64,000 bases of DNA, from NCBI RefSeq assembly GCF_030643805.1, contig NZ_CP094656.1, positions 1,860,001 through 1,924,000 of the forward strand, read 5' to 3'. The stretch comes from Alkalihalobacillus sp. AL-G (GTDB taxonomy: Bacteria; Bacillota; Bacilli; Bacillales; Fictibacillaceae). Below the pieces are notes generated by a model. That model saw nothing but the letters and a program-made list of their open reading frames with translations, was not told the origin of the DNA and ran no database searches. Of this stretch, positions 36,846 through 47,713 are shown in pieces; position 1 is the stretch's first letter, and each line of letters begins with the position of its first letter. The position numbers were made by a program, and so were the translations under genes.

Positions 36846-36931
36846 TCTTTGTGTAGAAAGAATTATTTTGGCTCTGTTCAAAGACAGGGCCTATTTTTCT
36901 ATGTGGACCGAATAGGAAGGAGCCATTTACG

Positions 36932-37720
36932 ATGAAGACGAAAACGATACAAGAAATTCGTACTCTTCTACAGGATGAAAACAGTGAACCGGAAGAATCG
37001 GTTTTGAAATGTATACAAAATGATTCCCGTAAAGGTGTGCAAAAACTGTGGGAGCAATGGTGCAAGCGCAAAGTACAGGAACAGATGCTCCAGGATCAAT
37101 ACATAAGAATGTCAAAATATGAGGACCATTGCGAGGTAAATGGATTCAGTCGTGTTGCTGGTATTGATGAAGTCGGAAGGGGACCTCTCGCTGGACCGGT
37201 CGTTGCCAGTGCAGTAATTTTAGATCGAAACGAACAGATTATAGGTCTGAATGATTCAAAAGCGTTATCAGTATCTAAGCGTGAGTCGCTTTATGAAGAG
37301 ATTATCGAAAAGGCAGTGTCAATCGGTGTAGGAATGGTTACTGCTGAAGAAATCGATCGTATTAACATTTATGAAGCGAGTAAAAAAGCAATGCTACTAG
37401 CAATTGATGATCTCGCACTGCACCCTGATTATTTATTAATTGATGCGATGAAACTCCCTATCGGAATCGAACAAGAAAGCATAATTAAAGGGGATGCTGC
37501 GAGTAATTCGATTGCGGCAGCATCGATCGTTGCTAAGGTGACAAGAGATCGGATCATGTCTGATTACAGTCGGAAGTATCCGCACTATTCGTTCGCTGCG
37601 AATTCTGGATACGCTACAAGGGATCATCTAGCTGCAATTCAGATTCACGGCACAACCCCGATTCATCGAAAATCATTTGCTCCAGTTTCAGAACAAATCA
37701 AACAATCTGAGAAGGTTTGA
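36932..37720 (+). CDS. rnhB: Ribonuclease HII
   Basis: Removes ribonucleotides from DNA and RNA-DNA hybrids. The catalytic block GIDEVGRGPLAGPVVASAVI has Asp-Glu near 79-80, with further acidic residues in YLLIDAMKL and near GYATRDH. The N-terminal extension of about 70 residues is the substrate-binding domain seen in Bacillus RnhB. The length is 262 residues. AAGGAGCC precedes the ATG. Confidence 0.96.
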   Translation: MKTKTIQEIRTLLQDENSEPEESVLKCIQNDSRKGVQKLWEQWCKRKVQEQMLQDQYIRMSKYEDHCEVNGFSRVAGIDEVGRGPLAGPVVASAVILDRNEQIIGLNDSKALSVSKRESLYEEIIEKAVSIGVGMVTAEEIDRINIYEASKKAMLLAIDDLALHPDYLLIDAMKLPIGIEQESIIKGDAASNSIAAASIVAKVTRDRIMSDYSRKYPHYSFAANSGYATRDHLAAIQIHGTTPIHRKSFAPVSEQIKQSEKV

Positions 37721-37809
37721 CGATAATAAAAGAAAGGGTAACCAGATAGCGGTATCATTTTATTCGAATGGCTGCCCTATCCAGAATGAAGGCAGGCGGA
37801 ATACATACA

Positions 37810-39348
37810 ATGAAAACATTGCCAATCCAATCGATCATCCAAAACATAGAGCGGTTCAACCAAAAGGTGATATTGAAATCCGGTCAGATCTTCTCTGGGA
37901 AAGTGTTAGCATTATTCCCAGGGAACTTTGCAGAAATCCAGTTAGCTGGGAAGCGGCTGACCGCTCAGCTTGATACCGGATTATCAATGGATAAGCAGTA
38001 CTTGTTTCAAGTACAGACGAATAAATCCGACGAGCTTCCATTGCTGAAAGTTTTAGGCAGAAATGATGAGGCTTCGATGCTGCGGATTCTTGGCCAAAAA
38101 AGTAGTTCCCCTGCAATTAAATCACTGTTACAAACGTTAGCAGAAGAGCAAATACCGATTACGAAGGAGTTGCTCGGAAAAACGGAAAAGTGGATAGATG
38201 ATTCAAAATCACTAGATCGCAGTATTCAAGCGATTAAGATGATGATCATTAAAAATTATCCGCCGACAGAATCGGTATTTCGTGCACTATACCAAGTACA
38301 AGAACAAGAACCGTTAGTGGTTGAACTACGATCGTTGAAGGATACTCTCCAGTCATCAAGCAAGCAAACAAAGATTCTGAGCGATGTCCAAGCTTTCATC
38401 CAACGACTATTAACCATTACGAACCAAGACGGAGCTTTGTCTGGGGTAAAACAACTCCTACAGCTCGCAGTTGACACAAATGAAAACCTGACTGTAAAAG
38501 AAGCTGCACAGAAGCTGTTGAATCAGCTTAAGATCCTTCCGCTAGATAAATCAACTCATGCAATAGGAGTAAGATCTGATAAGGGAGGACAACTATCAGA
38601 TCAAGCGTTACTAAAAATTCTTAATCTGAACATGACAGTCCCGGAAGCAGAATCGCACATTCAAAAATTGATTTCAAAACTTAACAATGAAGATTGGCAG
38701 CAATATACTCAATTAACGGACCGCCCTTCTCCAAGTTCACCTAAACTTAGTTTAGTTGAATTAGTAAAAGGACTCGGGTTGACCATTGAATCTGACCTTA
38801 TTCATAAACAGTTGAATGAATTGAATAAAACTGGACAATTAAAGGCAGTTTTGCTAGAAATACTTGATATGGACCTCCCTCTCAACATCCGTGAAAAAGT
38901 AGAAGCTCTTGTGAACCGAATTACAGGACAACAACTGATCCATTCTTCCGAAAATCAATCATTCACATCGCTCTTTTATCAGCTTCCCATCCAATTCAAT
39001 GAATGGAAGAGCGATATTTTGATGAGATGGGATACCAAAAAAGAAGCGAATGGGAAAATTGATGAAAATTATAGCCGAATTTTATTTTATCTGGACCTTT
39101 CACATTTAAATGAAACGATTATTGATATGAATGTTCAGAATCGAATCATATCTATAAAGATTATTAATGAAAATGAAGAACTCCAATCACTGGTTTCCAG
39201 TCTGAAAGACCCATTAAAGGAGAAGCTAGGACAGCTAGAGTACATTCTCTCTTCAGTAAAAGTGGAAAAGCCAGCATTAGAGGTAGAACACCGAAAAAAC
39301 TACAACGCCATTGATGTTGGATCACAAGGGGTTGACTTTTCGATATGA
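37810..39348 (+). CDS. ylqG: YlqG, FliK-like protein of unknown role
   Basis: About 512 residues, Gln/Leu/Lys-rich. An N-terminal segment (FNQKVILKSGQIFSGKVLAL) looks like a small beta barrel and the long middle is helical. The last 110 residues (ILFYLDLSHLNETIIDMNVQ, then RIISIKIINENEELQSLVSS) resemble the C-terminal hook-length-control fold of FliK. This resemblance is my reading by eye. The gene overlaps ylqH, an FlhB-C-like gene, by 4 bases, which fits a FliK/FlhB-type partnership. The start is uncertain: ATG at 37768, 37786 or 37810; I prefer 37810 because of the GGCAGGCGG upstream. Confidence 0.75.
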   Translation: MKTLPIQSIIQNIERFNQKVILKSGQIFSGKVLALFPGNFAEIQLAGKRLTAQLDTGLSMDKQYLFQVQTNKSDELPLLKVLGRNDEASMLRILGQKSSSPAIKSLLQTLAEEQIPITKELLGKTEKWIDDSKSLDRSIQAIKMMIIKNYPPTESVFRALYQVQEQEPLVVELRSLKDTLQSSSKQTKILSDVQAFIQRLLTITNQDGALSGVKQLLQLAVDTNENLTVKEAAQKLLNQLKILPLDKSTHAIGVRSDKGGQLSDQALLKILNLNMTVPEAESHIQKLISKLNNEDWQQYTQLTDRPSPSSPKLSLVELVKGLGLTIESDLIHKQLNELNKTGQLKAVLLEILDMDLPLNIREKVEALVNRITGQQLIHSSENQSFTSLFYQLPIQFNEWKSDILMRWDTKKEANGKIDENYSRILFYLDLSHLNETIIDMNVQNRIISIKIINENEELQSLVSSLKDPLKEKLGQLEYILSSVKVEKPALEVEHRKNYNAIDVGSQGVDFSI

Positions 39349-39626
39349 GTGACAAAAATGTACGTAAATCCGTCGTCGCTATGAAATATGAAGAAAGTAG
39401 GTCTGCTGCACCACGAGTCATCGCGAAAGGAAAGGGAGCAACGGCTGATGAAATCCTTTCGATTGCAAATGAATACAAAATACCTGTTCAGGAGGACCCA
39501 TCCTTAGTACAGTTACTTTCAAAACTGGATATTAATGAAGAAATTCCTCCGAATTTGTATCAGGCGGTGGCAGAAGTATTTGCCTTTATCTATCAATTGG
39601 ACCAATCGGTAAAACGACCTGACTGA
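39345..39626 (+). CDS. ylqH: YlqH, FlhB C-terminal-like export-switch protein
   Basis: A 93-residue protein matching the cytosolic C-terminal domain of FlhB/YscU (for example SVVAMKYEESRSAAPRVIAK and LVQLLSKLDINEEIPPNLYQ). It lacks the membrane part and the self-cleaving NPTH motif. Such FlhB-like fragments (FhlB/FlhX) can replace the FlhB C-terminus in some bacteria; whether YlqH does so is unknown. It is coupled to ylqG by a 4-base overlap. Confidence 0.88.
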   Translation: MSDKNVRKSVVAMKYEESRSAAPRVIAKGKGATADEILSIANEYKIPVQEDPSLVQLLSKLDINEEIPPNLYQAVAEVFAFIYQLDQSVKRPD

Positions 39627-39699
39627 TTGCATTAGGGTTTGCCCTTTATTGTTAGGAGATGCATTATTCAAGAACTTCAAAAAACGTTTTTTTCTAACG

Positions 39700-39728
39700 T
39701 GTAAAAAATAGCAGTTCCCCACATACTA
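39700..39728 (+). promoter_or_regulatory. Possible sigma-G-type promoter for the spore-protein gene
   Basis: CATACTA (39722-39728) fits the forespore -10 pattern CATnnTA. TGTAAA (39700-39705) is a poor -35 with a 16-base gap. It lies 24 bases before the small spore-protein gene. Confidence 0.35.
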
Positions 39729-39751
39729 AGAAAAAAGTGAGGTGAAGTGCG

Positions 39752-39907
39752 ATGAAAAAGCATCCATTTTTAGTTCCAGGATGTGACCAAGTCGTTCAAC
39801 AATTCCGGGAAGAATTTGCAGAGGAATTCGGGGTTTATCGTCCCGCTGCAGAAAGAGAATCTATTACACGCAAATTAGTCGATTCAAATAAAAAAGATGA
39901 TTGTTAA
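39752..39907 (+). CDS. Short alpha/beta-type small acid-soluble spore protein (SASP-like)
   Basis: A 51-residue protein starting MKKHPFLVPGCDQVVQQFRE and continuing EFAEEFGVYRP. This follows the alpha/beta SASP pattern LVPGxxQxxxxxxxEIAxEFGV, including the EFAEEFG segment where the germination protease normally cuts. The C-terminal half (ERESITRKLVDSNKK) keeps the ITRKLV core but is shorter than the usual 60-70 residues. SASPs coat and protect forespore DNA. GAGGTGA lies 9 bases before the ATG and a terminator begins at the stop codon, so it is a single-gene unit. Confidence 0.8.
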   Translation: MKKHPFLVPGCDQVVQQFREEFAEEFGVYRPAAERESITRKLVDSNKKDDC

Positions 39908-39930
39908 AAACGCCATCCATGGCGTTTTTT
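39906..39930 (+). terminator. Intrinsic terminator after the SASP-like gene
   Basis: AAAAACGCC-ATCCAT-GGCGTTTTTT is a short perfect stem flanked by A and T runs. Confidence 0.92.
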
Positions 39931-40091
39931 ACGTCTACACTTGTTTGGAAAATTCAACAAATCGTCATAAGAATAACGTCAAAATAAACGGAAATCTTTA
40001 GAAATAAACTGTAATGGTAGACATTATGTCTGTTTATTTATACAATTATAACGGTGTTGCATAGATTAGATACACGATAGGAGGATGGAGA

Positions 40092-41252
40092 ATGAATATC
40101 CACGAGTATCAAGGAAAAGAAATCTTGAGAAAGTATGGAGTTTCAGTTCCTAATGGAAAAGTTGCGTTTTCTGTAGATGATGCAGTTGCAGCAGCAAGAG
40201 AACTTGGAACTGAAATTAATGTAGTCAAAGCTCAAATTCACGCTGGTGGACGTGGGAAAGCTGGCGGTGTTAAGGTTGCAAAAAATCTTGATGAAGTACG
40301 TACATATGCAGAAGAGATTTTAGGCAAAACACTCGTAACCCACCAAACAGGTCCTGAAGGTAAGGAAGTTAAGCGTTTACTTATCGAAGAAGGCTGCGAT
40401 ATTAAAAAAGAATATTATGTTGGCCTTGTCATGGACCGTGCGACCTCTCGCATTGTTATGATGGCATCAGAAGAAGGTGGTACTGAGATTGAAGAAGTAG
40501 CTGAAGAGACTCCTGAGAAAATTTTCAAGGAGGTCATCGATCCAGTAGTAGGTCTTAGTCCATACCAAGCTCGTCGTTTAGCGTTCGGCATCAACATCCC
40601 GAAAGAGCTTGTAAACAAAGCGGTCAAGTTCATGATGGGCTTATATACTGCTTTTGTTGAAAAGGATTGCTCAATTGCTGAAATCAACCCGCTCGTAGTT
40701 ACTGGCGACGGAAATGTGATGGCTCTTGATGCGAAATTGAATTTTGATTCTAATGCCCTTTATCGTCACAAGGATATTCTTGAATATCGTGACCTCGAAG
40801 AAGAGGATCCAAAGGAAATCGAAGCATCGCAGTATGACCTTAGCTATATCTCATTAGATGGGAACATCGGCTGTATGGTTAACGGTGCTGGACTTGCGAT
40901 GGCAACGATGGATATCATCAAATACTATGGCGGGGACCCCGCAAACTTCCTCGACGTTGGGGGCGGTGCAACTGCTGAAAAGGTAACGGAAGCATTTAAA
41001 ATCATTTTATCTGATAAAAATGTTAAAGGGATCTTCGTTAATATTTTCGGCGGAATTATGAAATGTGACATCATCGCTGAGGGTGTCATCGAAGCAACGA
41101 AGCAGGTCGGATTAGAACTACCGCTTGTTGTTCGTCTTGAAGGAACTAACGTAGAGCTTGGTAAAAAGCTGTTGAATGAATCTGGATTAAACATAACCGC
41201 GGCTGAATCGATGGCTGACGGTGCGGAAAAAATTGTATCACTAGTAAAGTAG
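40092..41252 (+). CDS. sucC: Succinyl-CoA synthetase, beta subunit (ADP-forming)
   Basis: TCA-cycle enzyme making ATP from succinyl-CoA. The N-terminal ATP-grasp domain begins [20 protein letters not shown] and includes [16 protein letters not shown]. The C-terminal CoA-ligase domain has [20 protein letters not shown] and [15 protein letters not shown]. The length is 386 residues. AGGAGGATGG precedes the ATG. I see no confident promoter in the 160 AT-rich bases upstream. Confidence 0.97.
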   Translation: MNIHEYQGKEILRKYGVSVPNGKVAFSVDDAVAAARELGTEINVVKAQIHAGGRGKAGGVKVAKNLDEVRTYAEEILGKTLVTHQTGPEGKEVKRLLIEEGCDIKKEYYVGLVMDRATSRIVMMASEEGGTEIEEVAEETPEKIFKEVIDPVVGLSPYQARRLAFGINIPKELVNKAVKFMMGLYTAFVEKDCSIAEINPLVVTGDGNVMALDAKLNFDSNALYRHKDILEYRDLEEEDPKEIEASQYDLSYISLDGNIGCMVNGAGLAMATMDIIKYYGGDPANFLDVGGGATAEKVTEAFKIILSDKNVKGIFVNIFGGIMKCDIIAEGVIEATKQVGLELPLVVRLEGTNVELGKKLLNESGLNITAAESMADGAEKIVSLVK

Positions 41253-41270
41253 GAAGGTGGGGAATTAACG

Positions 41271-42179
41271 ATGAGCGTATTTGTCAATAAAGATACAAAA
41301 GTGATCGTACAGGGGATTACAGGTTCCACTGCCCTTTTCCATACAAAGCAAATGCTAGAGTACGGAACAAAAATTGTCGGGGGTGTCACTCCTGGTAAAG
41401 GTGGAACGGAAGTCGAAGGAGTTCCTGTTTTTAATACCGTACAAGAAGCAGTAGAACAAACAGGCGCAAATGCATCGGTTATCTATGTTCCTGCACCATT
41501 TGCTGCGGATGCAATCATGGAAGCAGTGGACGCTGACTTGGATCTAGCGATCTGTATCACTGAGCATATTCCAGTTCTGGATATGGTTAAGGTTAAGCGA
41601 TACATGGAAGGTAAGAAGACACGTTTGGTCGGTCCAAACTGTCCCGGAGTAATCACACCTGAAGAATGTAAGATCGGTATCATGCCTGGTTACATTCATA
41701 CAAAAGGCCATGTCGGAGTTGTTTCACGTTCTGGAACGCTTACGTATGAAGCTGTACATCAGCTTTCACAAGAAGGGATTGGGCAATCGACAGCAGTTGG
41801 AATCGGTGGAGACCCAGTCAATGGTACTGATTTTATCGACACACTGAAAGCATTCAATGAAGATGAAGATACGTATGCGGTAATCATGATTGGTGAAATA
41901 GGTGGAACAGCTGAAGAAGAGGCTGCTGAATGGATTAAAGCAAACATGAACAAACCGGTCGTTGGATTCATCGGTGGACAAACTGCACCTCCTGGAAAGC
42001 GTATGGGACATGCTGGCGCAATCATTTCCGGAGGCAAAGGAACTGCCGCTGAAAAGATCAAAACGATGAATGCATGTGGAATTAAAGTAGCAGATACCCC
42101 TTCCGTGATGGGTGAAACGCTTATTTCAGTATTAAAGGAACAAAACTTATTAGAACGGTGTAAAACACATAAATCCTAA
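41271..42179 (+). CDS. sucD: Succinyl-CoA synthetase, alpha subunit
   Basis: Partner of SucC; carries the CoA site and the phosphohistidine. The N-terminal Rossmann domain has [19 protein letters not shown] and GGVTPGKGG. The active-site His is in [17 protein letters not shown] near 246. The length is 302 residues. It lies 18 bases after sucC and ends in a long branched terminator. Confidence 0.97.
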   Translation: MSVFVNKDTKVIVQGITGSTALFHTKQMLEYGTKIVGGVTPGKGGTEVEGVPVFNTVQEAVEQTGANASVIYVPAPFAADAIMEAVDADLDLAICITEHIPVLDMVKVKRYMEGKKTRLVGPNCPGVITPEECKIGIMPGYIHTKGHVGVVSRSGTLTYEAVHQLSQEGIGQSTAVGIGGDPVNGTDFIDTLKAFNEDEDTYAVIMIGEIGGTAEEEAAEWIKANMNKPVVGFIGGQTAPPGKRMGHAGAIISGGKGTAAEKIKTMNACGIKVADTPSVMGETLISVLKEQNLLERCKTHKS

Positions 42180-42186
42180 ACTTCTT

Positions 42187-42296
42187 GGGACTGACTCTGC
42201 AGGGTCTGGATCCCTCCGTACTAGTCAGCGTTAGTAACTATGTTATTCGTTGTGTCGGGGGTGTCTGACACCTTGTGATAGGGTCAGTCTCCTTTA
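42187..42296 (+). terminator. Multi-branched intrinsic terminator after sucD
   Basis: GGGACTGACTC (42187-42197) pairs imperfectly with GGGTCAGTCTCC (42281-42292), followed by TTTA. The loop holds AGGGTCTGGATCCCT and the palindrome GGTGTCTGACACC. The closing stem resembles those after rpoZ and acpP. Confidence 0.7.
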
Positions 42297-42352
42297 TTGC
42301 GAAGTCCAAATTGAACACATATTTTTTAAAAAAAGAAAGCAGGGGGAATCGA

Positions 42353-43249
42353 TTGTTGTTGAATCAACCGAAGGATCGTTTAATCTATCTGTCTCAAAGC
42401 CGTGGTATTGGTAGAAAAATACTTTCAAAAATGCTTGCAGAGGATATTACATTAAAAAGCTTCTTTAATCGATCATCTGTTGAACTACAGCAACGATTCA
42501 ATTTAAGCCCGTATGTTGTTCAGGAAATATACGATCAAGAAAAACAATCAAAATTTCAAAAGAAATATCATACATACGCACAGCAAGACATACAAATCAT
42601 TACAATATTGGACGATGAATACCCTGAGGTGTTAAGGGAAATTTACGATCCACCGTTTGTACTATACATAAAAGGGAACCTGGATGTACTTCAGTCTGAA
42701 AAACGTTTAAGCGTCGTTGGGACAAGAGACCCTTCTGAAAATGGGTTGAAAAGTTTACGGAAGATCGTTGAACCGCTCGTGGTTCAAAAATGGACGATCG
42801 TCAGTGGGTTAGCGTATGGAATCGATATACACGCACATAAGTTAGCACTTACGTCTGGTGGAAAGACAATAGCTGTTTTAGGAAGTGGATTTTATCACAT
42901 TTATCCCGCGGAGCATGCCTCGATTGCTTCCATTATCGGAGAAAATCATTTACTCCTAAGTGAGTATCCTCCTGACACAAAGCCTTCTAAATGGCAATTT
43001 CCGATGAGAAATAGGATTATCAGTGGTCTTTCAAGGGGAACCTTAATAATAGAAGCGCGAGAAAAGAGCGGATCACTCATAACTGGTGATCAAGCCCTTC
43101 AACAGGGGAGAGAAGTTTTTGCCGTCCCTGGTTCGATTATGGAACCCCGTGCTGGCGGGACTAATCGCCTCATCCAACAGGGGGCGAAATTAACAACTAG
43201 TGTAGAGGATATTCTGGAGGAACTGATGAATATTACAGCTTATGTTTGA
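42353..43249 (+). CDS. dprA: DNA-processing protein DprA (Smf)
   Basis: Loads RecA onto incoming single-stranded DNA during natural transformation. The Rossmann-like domain has [40 protein letters not shown] and [20 protein letters not shown]. The length is about 298 residues. The start is most likely the TTG at 42353 (or 42356), 6 bases after AGGGGG; an in-frame GTG at 42275 lies inside the sucD terminator and is unlikely. topA follows. Confidence 0.92.
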   Translation: MLLNQPKDRLIYLSQSRGIGRKILSKMLAEDITLKSFFNRSSVELQQRFNLSPYVVQEIYDQEKQSKFQKKYHTYAQQDIQIITILDDEYPEVLREIYDPPFVLYIKGNLDVLQSEKRLSVVGTRDPSENGLKSLRKIVEPLVVQKWTIVSGLAYGIDIHAHKLALTSGGKTIAVLGSGFYHIYPAEHASIASIIGENHLLLSEYPPDTKPSKWQFPMRNRIISGLSRGTLIIEAREKSGSLITGDQALQQGREVFAVPGSIMEPRAGGTNRLIQQGAKLTTSVEDILEELMNITAYV

Positions 43250-43320
43250 CAAACGGATATACAATATTCAATAATAGGGAAGATTTTAAAATTCTGAAAA
43301 GGGGGAGACAAATAGACATT

Positions 43321-45390
43321 ATGGCTGATTATCTAGTAATAGTAGAATCTCCCGCCAAAGCAAAGACGATTGAGAAGTATCTCGGTAAAAAGTATATCGT
43401 ACGAGCTTCAATGGGACATGTTCGTGACCTGCCCAGAAGTCAAATGGGCGTTGATGTTAGCAATTATTATGAACCTAAATATATTACGATTCGAGGAAAA
43501 GGTCCGGTACTTAAGGATTTGAAAGCAGCTGCAAAAAAGGTAAAGAAAATTTATCTCGCGGCTGACCCCGATCGTGAAGGTGAAGCTATCGCATGGCATC
43601 TAGCACATAGTCTTGATATTGATGACCGCTCTGAATGTCGTGTCGTGTTCAATGAAATTACAAAGCAAGCAATCAAAGATTCCTTTAAAAGACCAAGAGC
43701 CATCAATATGGATTTAGTTGATGCCCAACAAGCAAGACGGGTGTTAGACCGACTTGTCGGATATAACATTAGTCCATTACTTTGGAAAAAGGTTAAAAAG
43801 GGACTTAGTGCGGGGCGTGTTCAATCTGTTGCATTAAGAATGATTGTTGAACGTGAAAAAGAAATTCAAAATTTCAAACCAGAGGAATACTGGAAAATCA
43901 AAGCGTTATTTAATAAAAGTGGAGAAACATTTGAAGCTTCCTTTTTCGAATTGAATGGTAAGAAGGTAGACTTGAATCAGGAAGAAGATGTAAAAGAAGT
44001 TCTGAAGCATATAAAAGGTGACACGTTTGAAGTAACATCGGTTCAGAAGAAAGAACGTAAACGTAACCCAGCTGCTCCGTTTACGACATCTTCCCTTCAA
44101 CAGGAAGCCGCAAGAAAATTGAACTTCCGTGCAAAGAAAACGATGATGCTTGCTCAACAATTATATGAAGGAATTGATATTGGAAAAGAAGGAACAGTCG
44201 GTTTGATTACATACATGAGAACCGATTCCACACGGATTTCCGACGTTGCAAAAACTGAAGCAAAAGAATACATCCAGAACAGTTTTGGAAAACAATTTGC
44301 CAATCCTAGAGCACAAGGAAAAAAATCAAACAAGACACAGGATGCTCACGAAGCAGTTCGTCCTACATCAACACTACGGGATCCAAAAATAATGAAACAA
44401 TTTTTGAGTCGCGACCAATTACGGTTATATAAATTAATTTGGGAACGATTTGTTGCGAGCCAAATGGCACCTGCAGTTATGGATACTATGGCAGTCAACC
44501 TTGATAATAATGGTGTTCGTTTCCGTGCGAATGGTTCAAAGGTGAAATTCCCTGGATTTATGAAGGTATATGTGGAAGGAAACGATGATAACAAGGCAGA
44601 GGAAGACAAGGTTCTACCTGACTTGAAGGAAGGCTCAAATGTGAAAACGGAAAATATCGAGCCAAGTCAACACTTTACACAACCGCCGCCTCGTTACACG
44701 GAAGCAAGACTTGTAAAAACGATGGAGGAGCTCGGTATTGGTCGGCCTTCAACGTATGCACCGACTCTAGATACGATCCAAAAGCGTGGTTATGTTGCAT
44801 TGGATTCAAGGAAATTCGTTCCTACGGAATTAGGTGAAATCGTTCTTAACCTGATACTGGAGTTTTTCCCTGAAGTGATTAATGTTGAATTTACGGCCGA
44901 GATGGAAACGAGCCTTGATCATATTGAAGAAGGAACTGCTGAATGGGAAAAAATCATTGATGAGTTTTACCAAAGCTTTGAGAAAAAGTTAAAGATTGCA
45001 GAAGAAGAAATGAAAGAAGTTGAAATTCAAGATGAACCTGCCGGTGAGGATTGTGAAAAATGCGGCAGTGGAATGGTTTATAAAATGGGTCGTTACGGTA
45101 AGTTTATGGCATGTTCCAATTTTCCTGATTGTCGAAACACAAAACCAATTGTCAAGGAAATCGGAGTTGAATGCCCGAATTGCCATAAAGGCAGCATTGT
45201 CGAGCGGAAAAGTAAAAAACGTCGGATTTTTTACGGATGCAATCGTTACCCAAATTGCGATTTTGTATCGTGGGATAAACCGATCAGTCGTCCGTGTCCG
45301 AAATGTGAAAGCTTGCTCGTTGAAAAGAAATCAAAAAAAGGCACAACTGTTCAATGTACAAAATGTGACTACAAAGAGAAACAAAACTAG
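43321..45390 (+). CDS. topA: DNA topoisomerase I (type IA)
   Basis: Relaxes negative supercoils. The Toprim domain starts [20 protein letters not shown] and contains [15 protein letters not shown]. The catalytic tyrosine is in [13 protein letters not shown] near 298. Three C-terminal cysteine zinc modules follow, starting at [20 protein letters not shown] and [10 protein letters not shown]. The length is 689 residues. The ATG at 43321 matches homologues; the frame is open upstream to 43246, overlapping the dprA stop. Confidence 0.97.
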   Translation: MADYLVIVESPAKAKTIEKYLGKKYIVRASMGHVRDLPRSQMGVDVSNYYEPKYITIRGKGPVLKDLKAAAKKVKKIYLAADPDREGEAIAWHLAHSLDIDDRSECRVVFNEITKQAIKDSFKRPRAINMDLVDAQQARRVLDRLVGYNISPLLWKKVKKGLSAGRVQSVALRMIVEREKEIQNFKPEEYWKIKALFNKSGETFEASFFELNGKKVDLNQEEDVKEVLKHIKGDTFEVTSVQKKERKRNPAAPFTTSSLQQEAARKLNFRAKKTMMLAQQLYEGIDIGKEGTVGLITYMRTDSTRISDVAKTEAKEYIQNSFGKQFANPRAQGKKSNKTQDAHEAVRPTSTLRDPKIMKQFLSRDQLRLYKLIWERFVASQMAPAVMDTMAVNLDNNGVRFRANGSKVKFPGFMKVYVEGNDDNKAEEDKVLPDLKEGSNVKTENIEPSQHFTQPPPRYTEARLVKTMEELGIGRPSTYAPTLDTIQKRGYVALDSRKFVPTELGEIVLNLILEFFPEVINVEFTAEMETSLDHIEEGTAEWEKIIDEFYQSFEKKLKIAEEEMKEVEIQDEPAGEDCEKCGSGMVYKMGRYGKFMACSNFPDCRNTKPIVKEIGVECPNCHKGSIVERKSKKRRIFYGCNRYPNCDFVSWDKPISRPCPKCESLLVEKKSKKGTTVQCTKCDYKEKQN

Positions 45391-45401
45391 GGTGATGAAT
45401 T

Positions 45402-46709
45402 TTGACTTTACAAGCAGTAAATGTAATAGGCGCAGGCCTCGCGGGTAGTGAGGCTGCATGGCAGCTTGCCAAACGTGGCATCCACGTTCATCTTTACGAG
45501 ATGCGTCCAAAAACGCAAACCCCGGCACATCATACGGATAAATTTGCGGAGCTTGTTTGCAGTAATTCTCTTCGTTCCAATGCATTATCGAATGCAGTTG
45601 GTGTTTTAAAAGAGGAAATGAGACAACTGGATTCTGTCATTATTCAAAGTGCGGACGACTGTTCAGTTCCTGCCGGTGGAGCACTTGCAGTAGATCGTCA
45701 TGAGTTTGCAGCAAAAGTAACCGAACGAGTTAAAGGACATCCGAATGTTACCGTCCATGGAGAAGAAATGACGGAGATCCCGGAAGGACCTACGATTATC
45801 TCAACCGGTCCCTTAACTTCGAAACAGCTTTCAAATGCACTTCAATCGTTAACTGGGGAAGATTATTTGTATTTTTATGATGCAGCAGCACCGATTCTTG
45901 AAGTCGATAGTATCGATCGAGACAGGGTGTACTTGAAATCACGCTATGATAAAGGGGAAGCTGCATACCTTAATTGTCCGATGACAGAAGAGGAGTTCGA
46001 CCGGTTTTATGAAGCGGTCATCTCTGCAGAAACGGTTCCTTTAAAAGAATTCGAGAAAGAGATTTTCTTTGAAGGCTGTATGCCGATTGAAGTAATGGCA
46101 ATGCGAGGTAAGAAGACAATGCTTTTCGGACCGATGAAGCCTGTGGGTCTAGAGGATCCAAAGACAGGAAAAAAACCATACGCTGTGGTTCAGCTCAGAC
46201 AAGATAATAAATCTGGGACATTATACAATATCGTTGGATTTCAAACCCATATGAAGTGGGGTCCCCAAAAAGAAGTTATCCGTCTAATTCCTGGATTAGA
46301 GAATGCGGAGGTCGTTCGATACGGGGTCATGCATCGGAACACATTCATTAATTCTCCGAAGCTATTGAAACCGACATATCAATACAGAGATCGTGATGAC
46401 CTTTTCTTTGCAGGACAAATGACGGGTGTAGAAGGCTATGTAGAAAGTGCTGCATCTGGATTGATTGCTGGAATCAATGCAGCCCGACTTGTTGAAGGGA
46501 AGGAACTTGTAGTTTTTCCTATTGAAACCGCCCTTGGTAGTATGGCTGAATATATTACAACGGCAAACCCGAAAAACTTTCAACCGATGAACGCGAATTT
46601 TGGGTTATTTCCTCCATTGGAGCAAAGAATCAAGAATAAGAAGGAACGGAATGAAATGATTGCTTCCAGGGCACTGGGAACAATTCAGAATTTTATAACA
46701 AATTTGTGA
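45402..46709 (+). CDS. trmFO: tRNA uracil-54 C5-methyltransferase, folate-dependent
   Basis: FAD- and methylenetetrahydrofolate-dependent enzyme making ribothymidine 54 in tRNA (formerly Gid). The N-terminal FAD loop is [45 protein letters not shown] and [10 protein letters not shown]-like segments are characteristic. The length is 435 residues. The start is TTG at 45402 after GGGTGATG. It sits between topA and xerC, as in B. subtilis. Confidence 0.96.
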   Translation: MTLQAVNVIGAGLAGSEAAWQLAKRGIHVHLYEMRPKTQTPAHHTDKFAELVCSNSLRSNALSNAVGVLKEEMRQLDSVIIQSADDCSVPAGGALAVDRHEFAAKVTERVKGHPNVTVHGEEMTEIPEGPTIISTGPLTSKQLSNALQSLTGEDYLYFYDAAAPILEVDSIDRDRVYLKSRYDKGEAAYLNCPMTEEEFDRFYEAVISAETVPLKEFEKEIFFEGCMPIEVMAMRGKKTMLFGPMKPVGLEDPKTGKKPYAVVQLRQDNKSGTLYNIVGFQTHMKWGPQKEVIRLIPGLENAEVVRYGVMHRNTFINSPKLLKPTYQYRDRDDLFFAGQMTGVEGYVESAASGLIAGINAARLVEGKELVVFPIETALGSMAEYITTANPKNFQPMNANFGLFPPLEQRIKNKKERNEMIASRALGTIQNFITNL

Positions 46710-46721
46710 ACTTATATTGTC

Positions 46722-46758
46722 AAGGCCTCTAAGTTGTGTTACGATTTAGGGGTCTTTA
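46722..46758 (+). terminator. Weak terminator-like hairpin after trmFO
   Basis: GGCCTCTAA and TTTAGGGGTC pair imperfectly around an 11-base loop, followed by TTTATGG. The T run is short, so readthrough into xerC is plausible. Confidence 0.4.
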
Positions 46759-46801
46759 TGGTAATTGTAACACTATTCAGACAATAGGAAGTTGATCTTA
46801 T

Positions 46802-47689
46802 ATGAACGAAGACGTGCACCTTTTCATTGAATACTTACAGATTGAAAAGAACAGCTCACAACACACAATTATTAATTACCGGAATGACATCGATGATTTT
46901 GTACTCTTTATGAAGCAGCAAGGGATTAACCTATTTGCTGCTGTTTCTTATGTTCACGTTCGACACTATCTTACACTTCTCCATGAAAAGCAGTATGCAC
47001 GGAGAAGTGTCGCAAGGAAAGTTTCTTCATTACGGAGTTTGTATCGTTTTCTTTTGCGTGAGGATCGTGTCAAACAGAATCCTTTTTCTATGGCATCTCT
47101 TCCAAAGAAAAGCCATCGTCTCCCCAAATTCTTTTATAAAGAAGAACTTGAGGAGTTGTTTAAAGTTTCAGACATGACGAAGCCCCTAGGTCAGAGAAAT
47201 CAGGCCTTGCTCGAACTGTTTTACGGTACAGGAATTCGTGTAAGTGAATGCTGTCAGCTGTCGCTTAAGGATGTTGATATGGGAATTGAAACCATTCTTG
47301 TAAAAGGAAAGGGACGGAAAGAACGATATGTGCCGATCGGAAGCTATGCAATTGAAGCTTTGGAACGTTATCTTGCGGACGGTCGCCCATCCTTGATGAA
47401 GTCAAAACAGCATGACATGATATTTGTGAATTACAGAGGTGAGCCACTTGCTCAAAGTGGTGTTCGGAAGGTGCTGCGGGAGTTGATTAAGAAAACATCC
47501 CTCACGATGCATATAACTCCGCACATGCTACGACATACGTTTGCAACACATCTATTGAATGAAGGAGCCGACCTTAGAGCTGTCCAGGAGTTATTAGGTC
47601 ACTCCAATCTGACGGCAACCCAAGTCTATACACACGTAACGAAAGACCGTTTACAACACTTGTATAAAACGTATCATCCCCGAGCATAG
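46802..47689 (+). CDS. xerC: Tyrosine recombinase XerC (CodV)
   Basis: Resolves chromosome dimers with its partner recombinase at dif. The N-terminal SAM-like domain (YLQIEKNSSQHTIINYRNDI) is followed by the catalytic domain. Catalytic residues are the Arg in FYGTGIRVSE, Lys in VKGKGRKER, His-x-x-Arg in TPHMLRHTFA, LGHSN, and the nucleophile in TQVYTHV near 276. The length is 295 residues. It leads the xerC-hslV-hslU-codY group (codVWXY in B. subtilis). Confidence 0.95.
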   Translation: MNEDVHLFIEYLQIEKNSSQHTIINYRNDIDDFVLFMKQQGINLFAAVSYVHVRHYLTLLHEKQYARRSVARKVSSLRSLYRFLLREDRVKQNPFSMASLPKKSHRLPKFFYKEELEELFKVSDMTKPLGQRNQALLELFYGTGIRVSECCQLSLKDVDMGIETILVKGKGRKERYVPIGSYAIEALERYLADGRPSLMKSKQHDMIFVNYRGEPLAQSGVRKVLRELIKKTSLTMHITPHMLRHTFATHLLNEGADLRAVQELLGHSNLTATQVYTHVTKDRLQHLYKTYHPRA

Positions 47690-47713
47690 GAAATGCAGAA
47701 GGAGGGTAATGAG

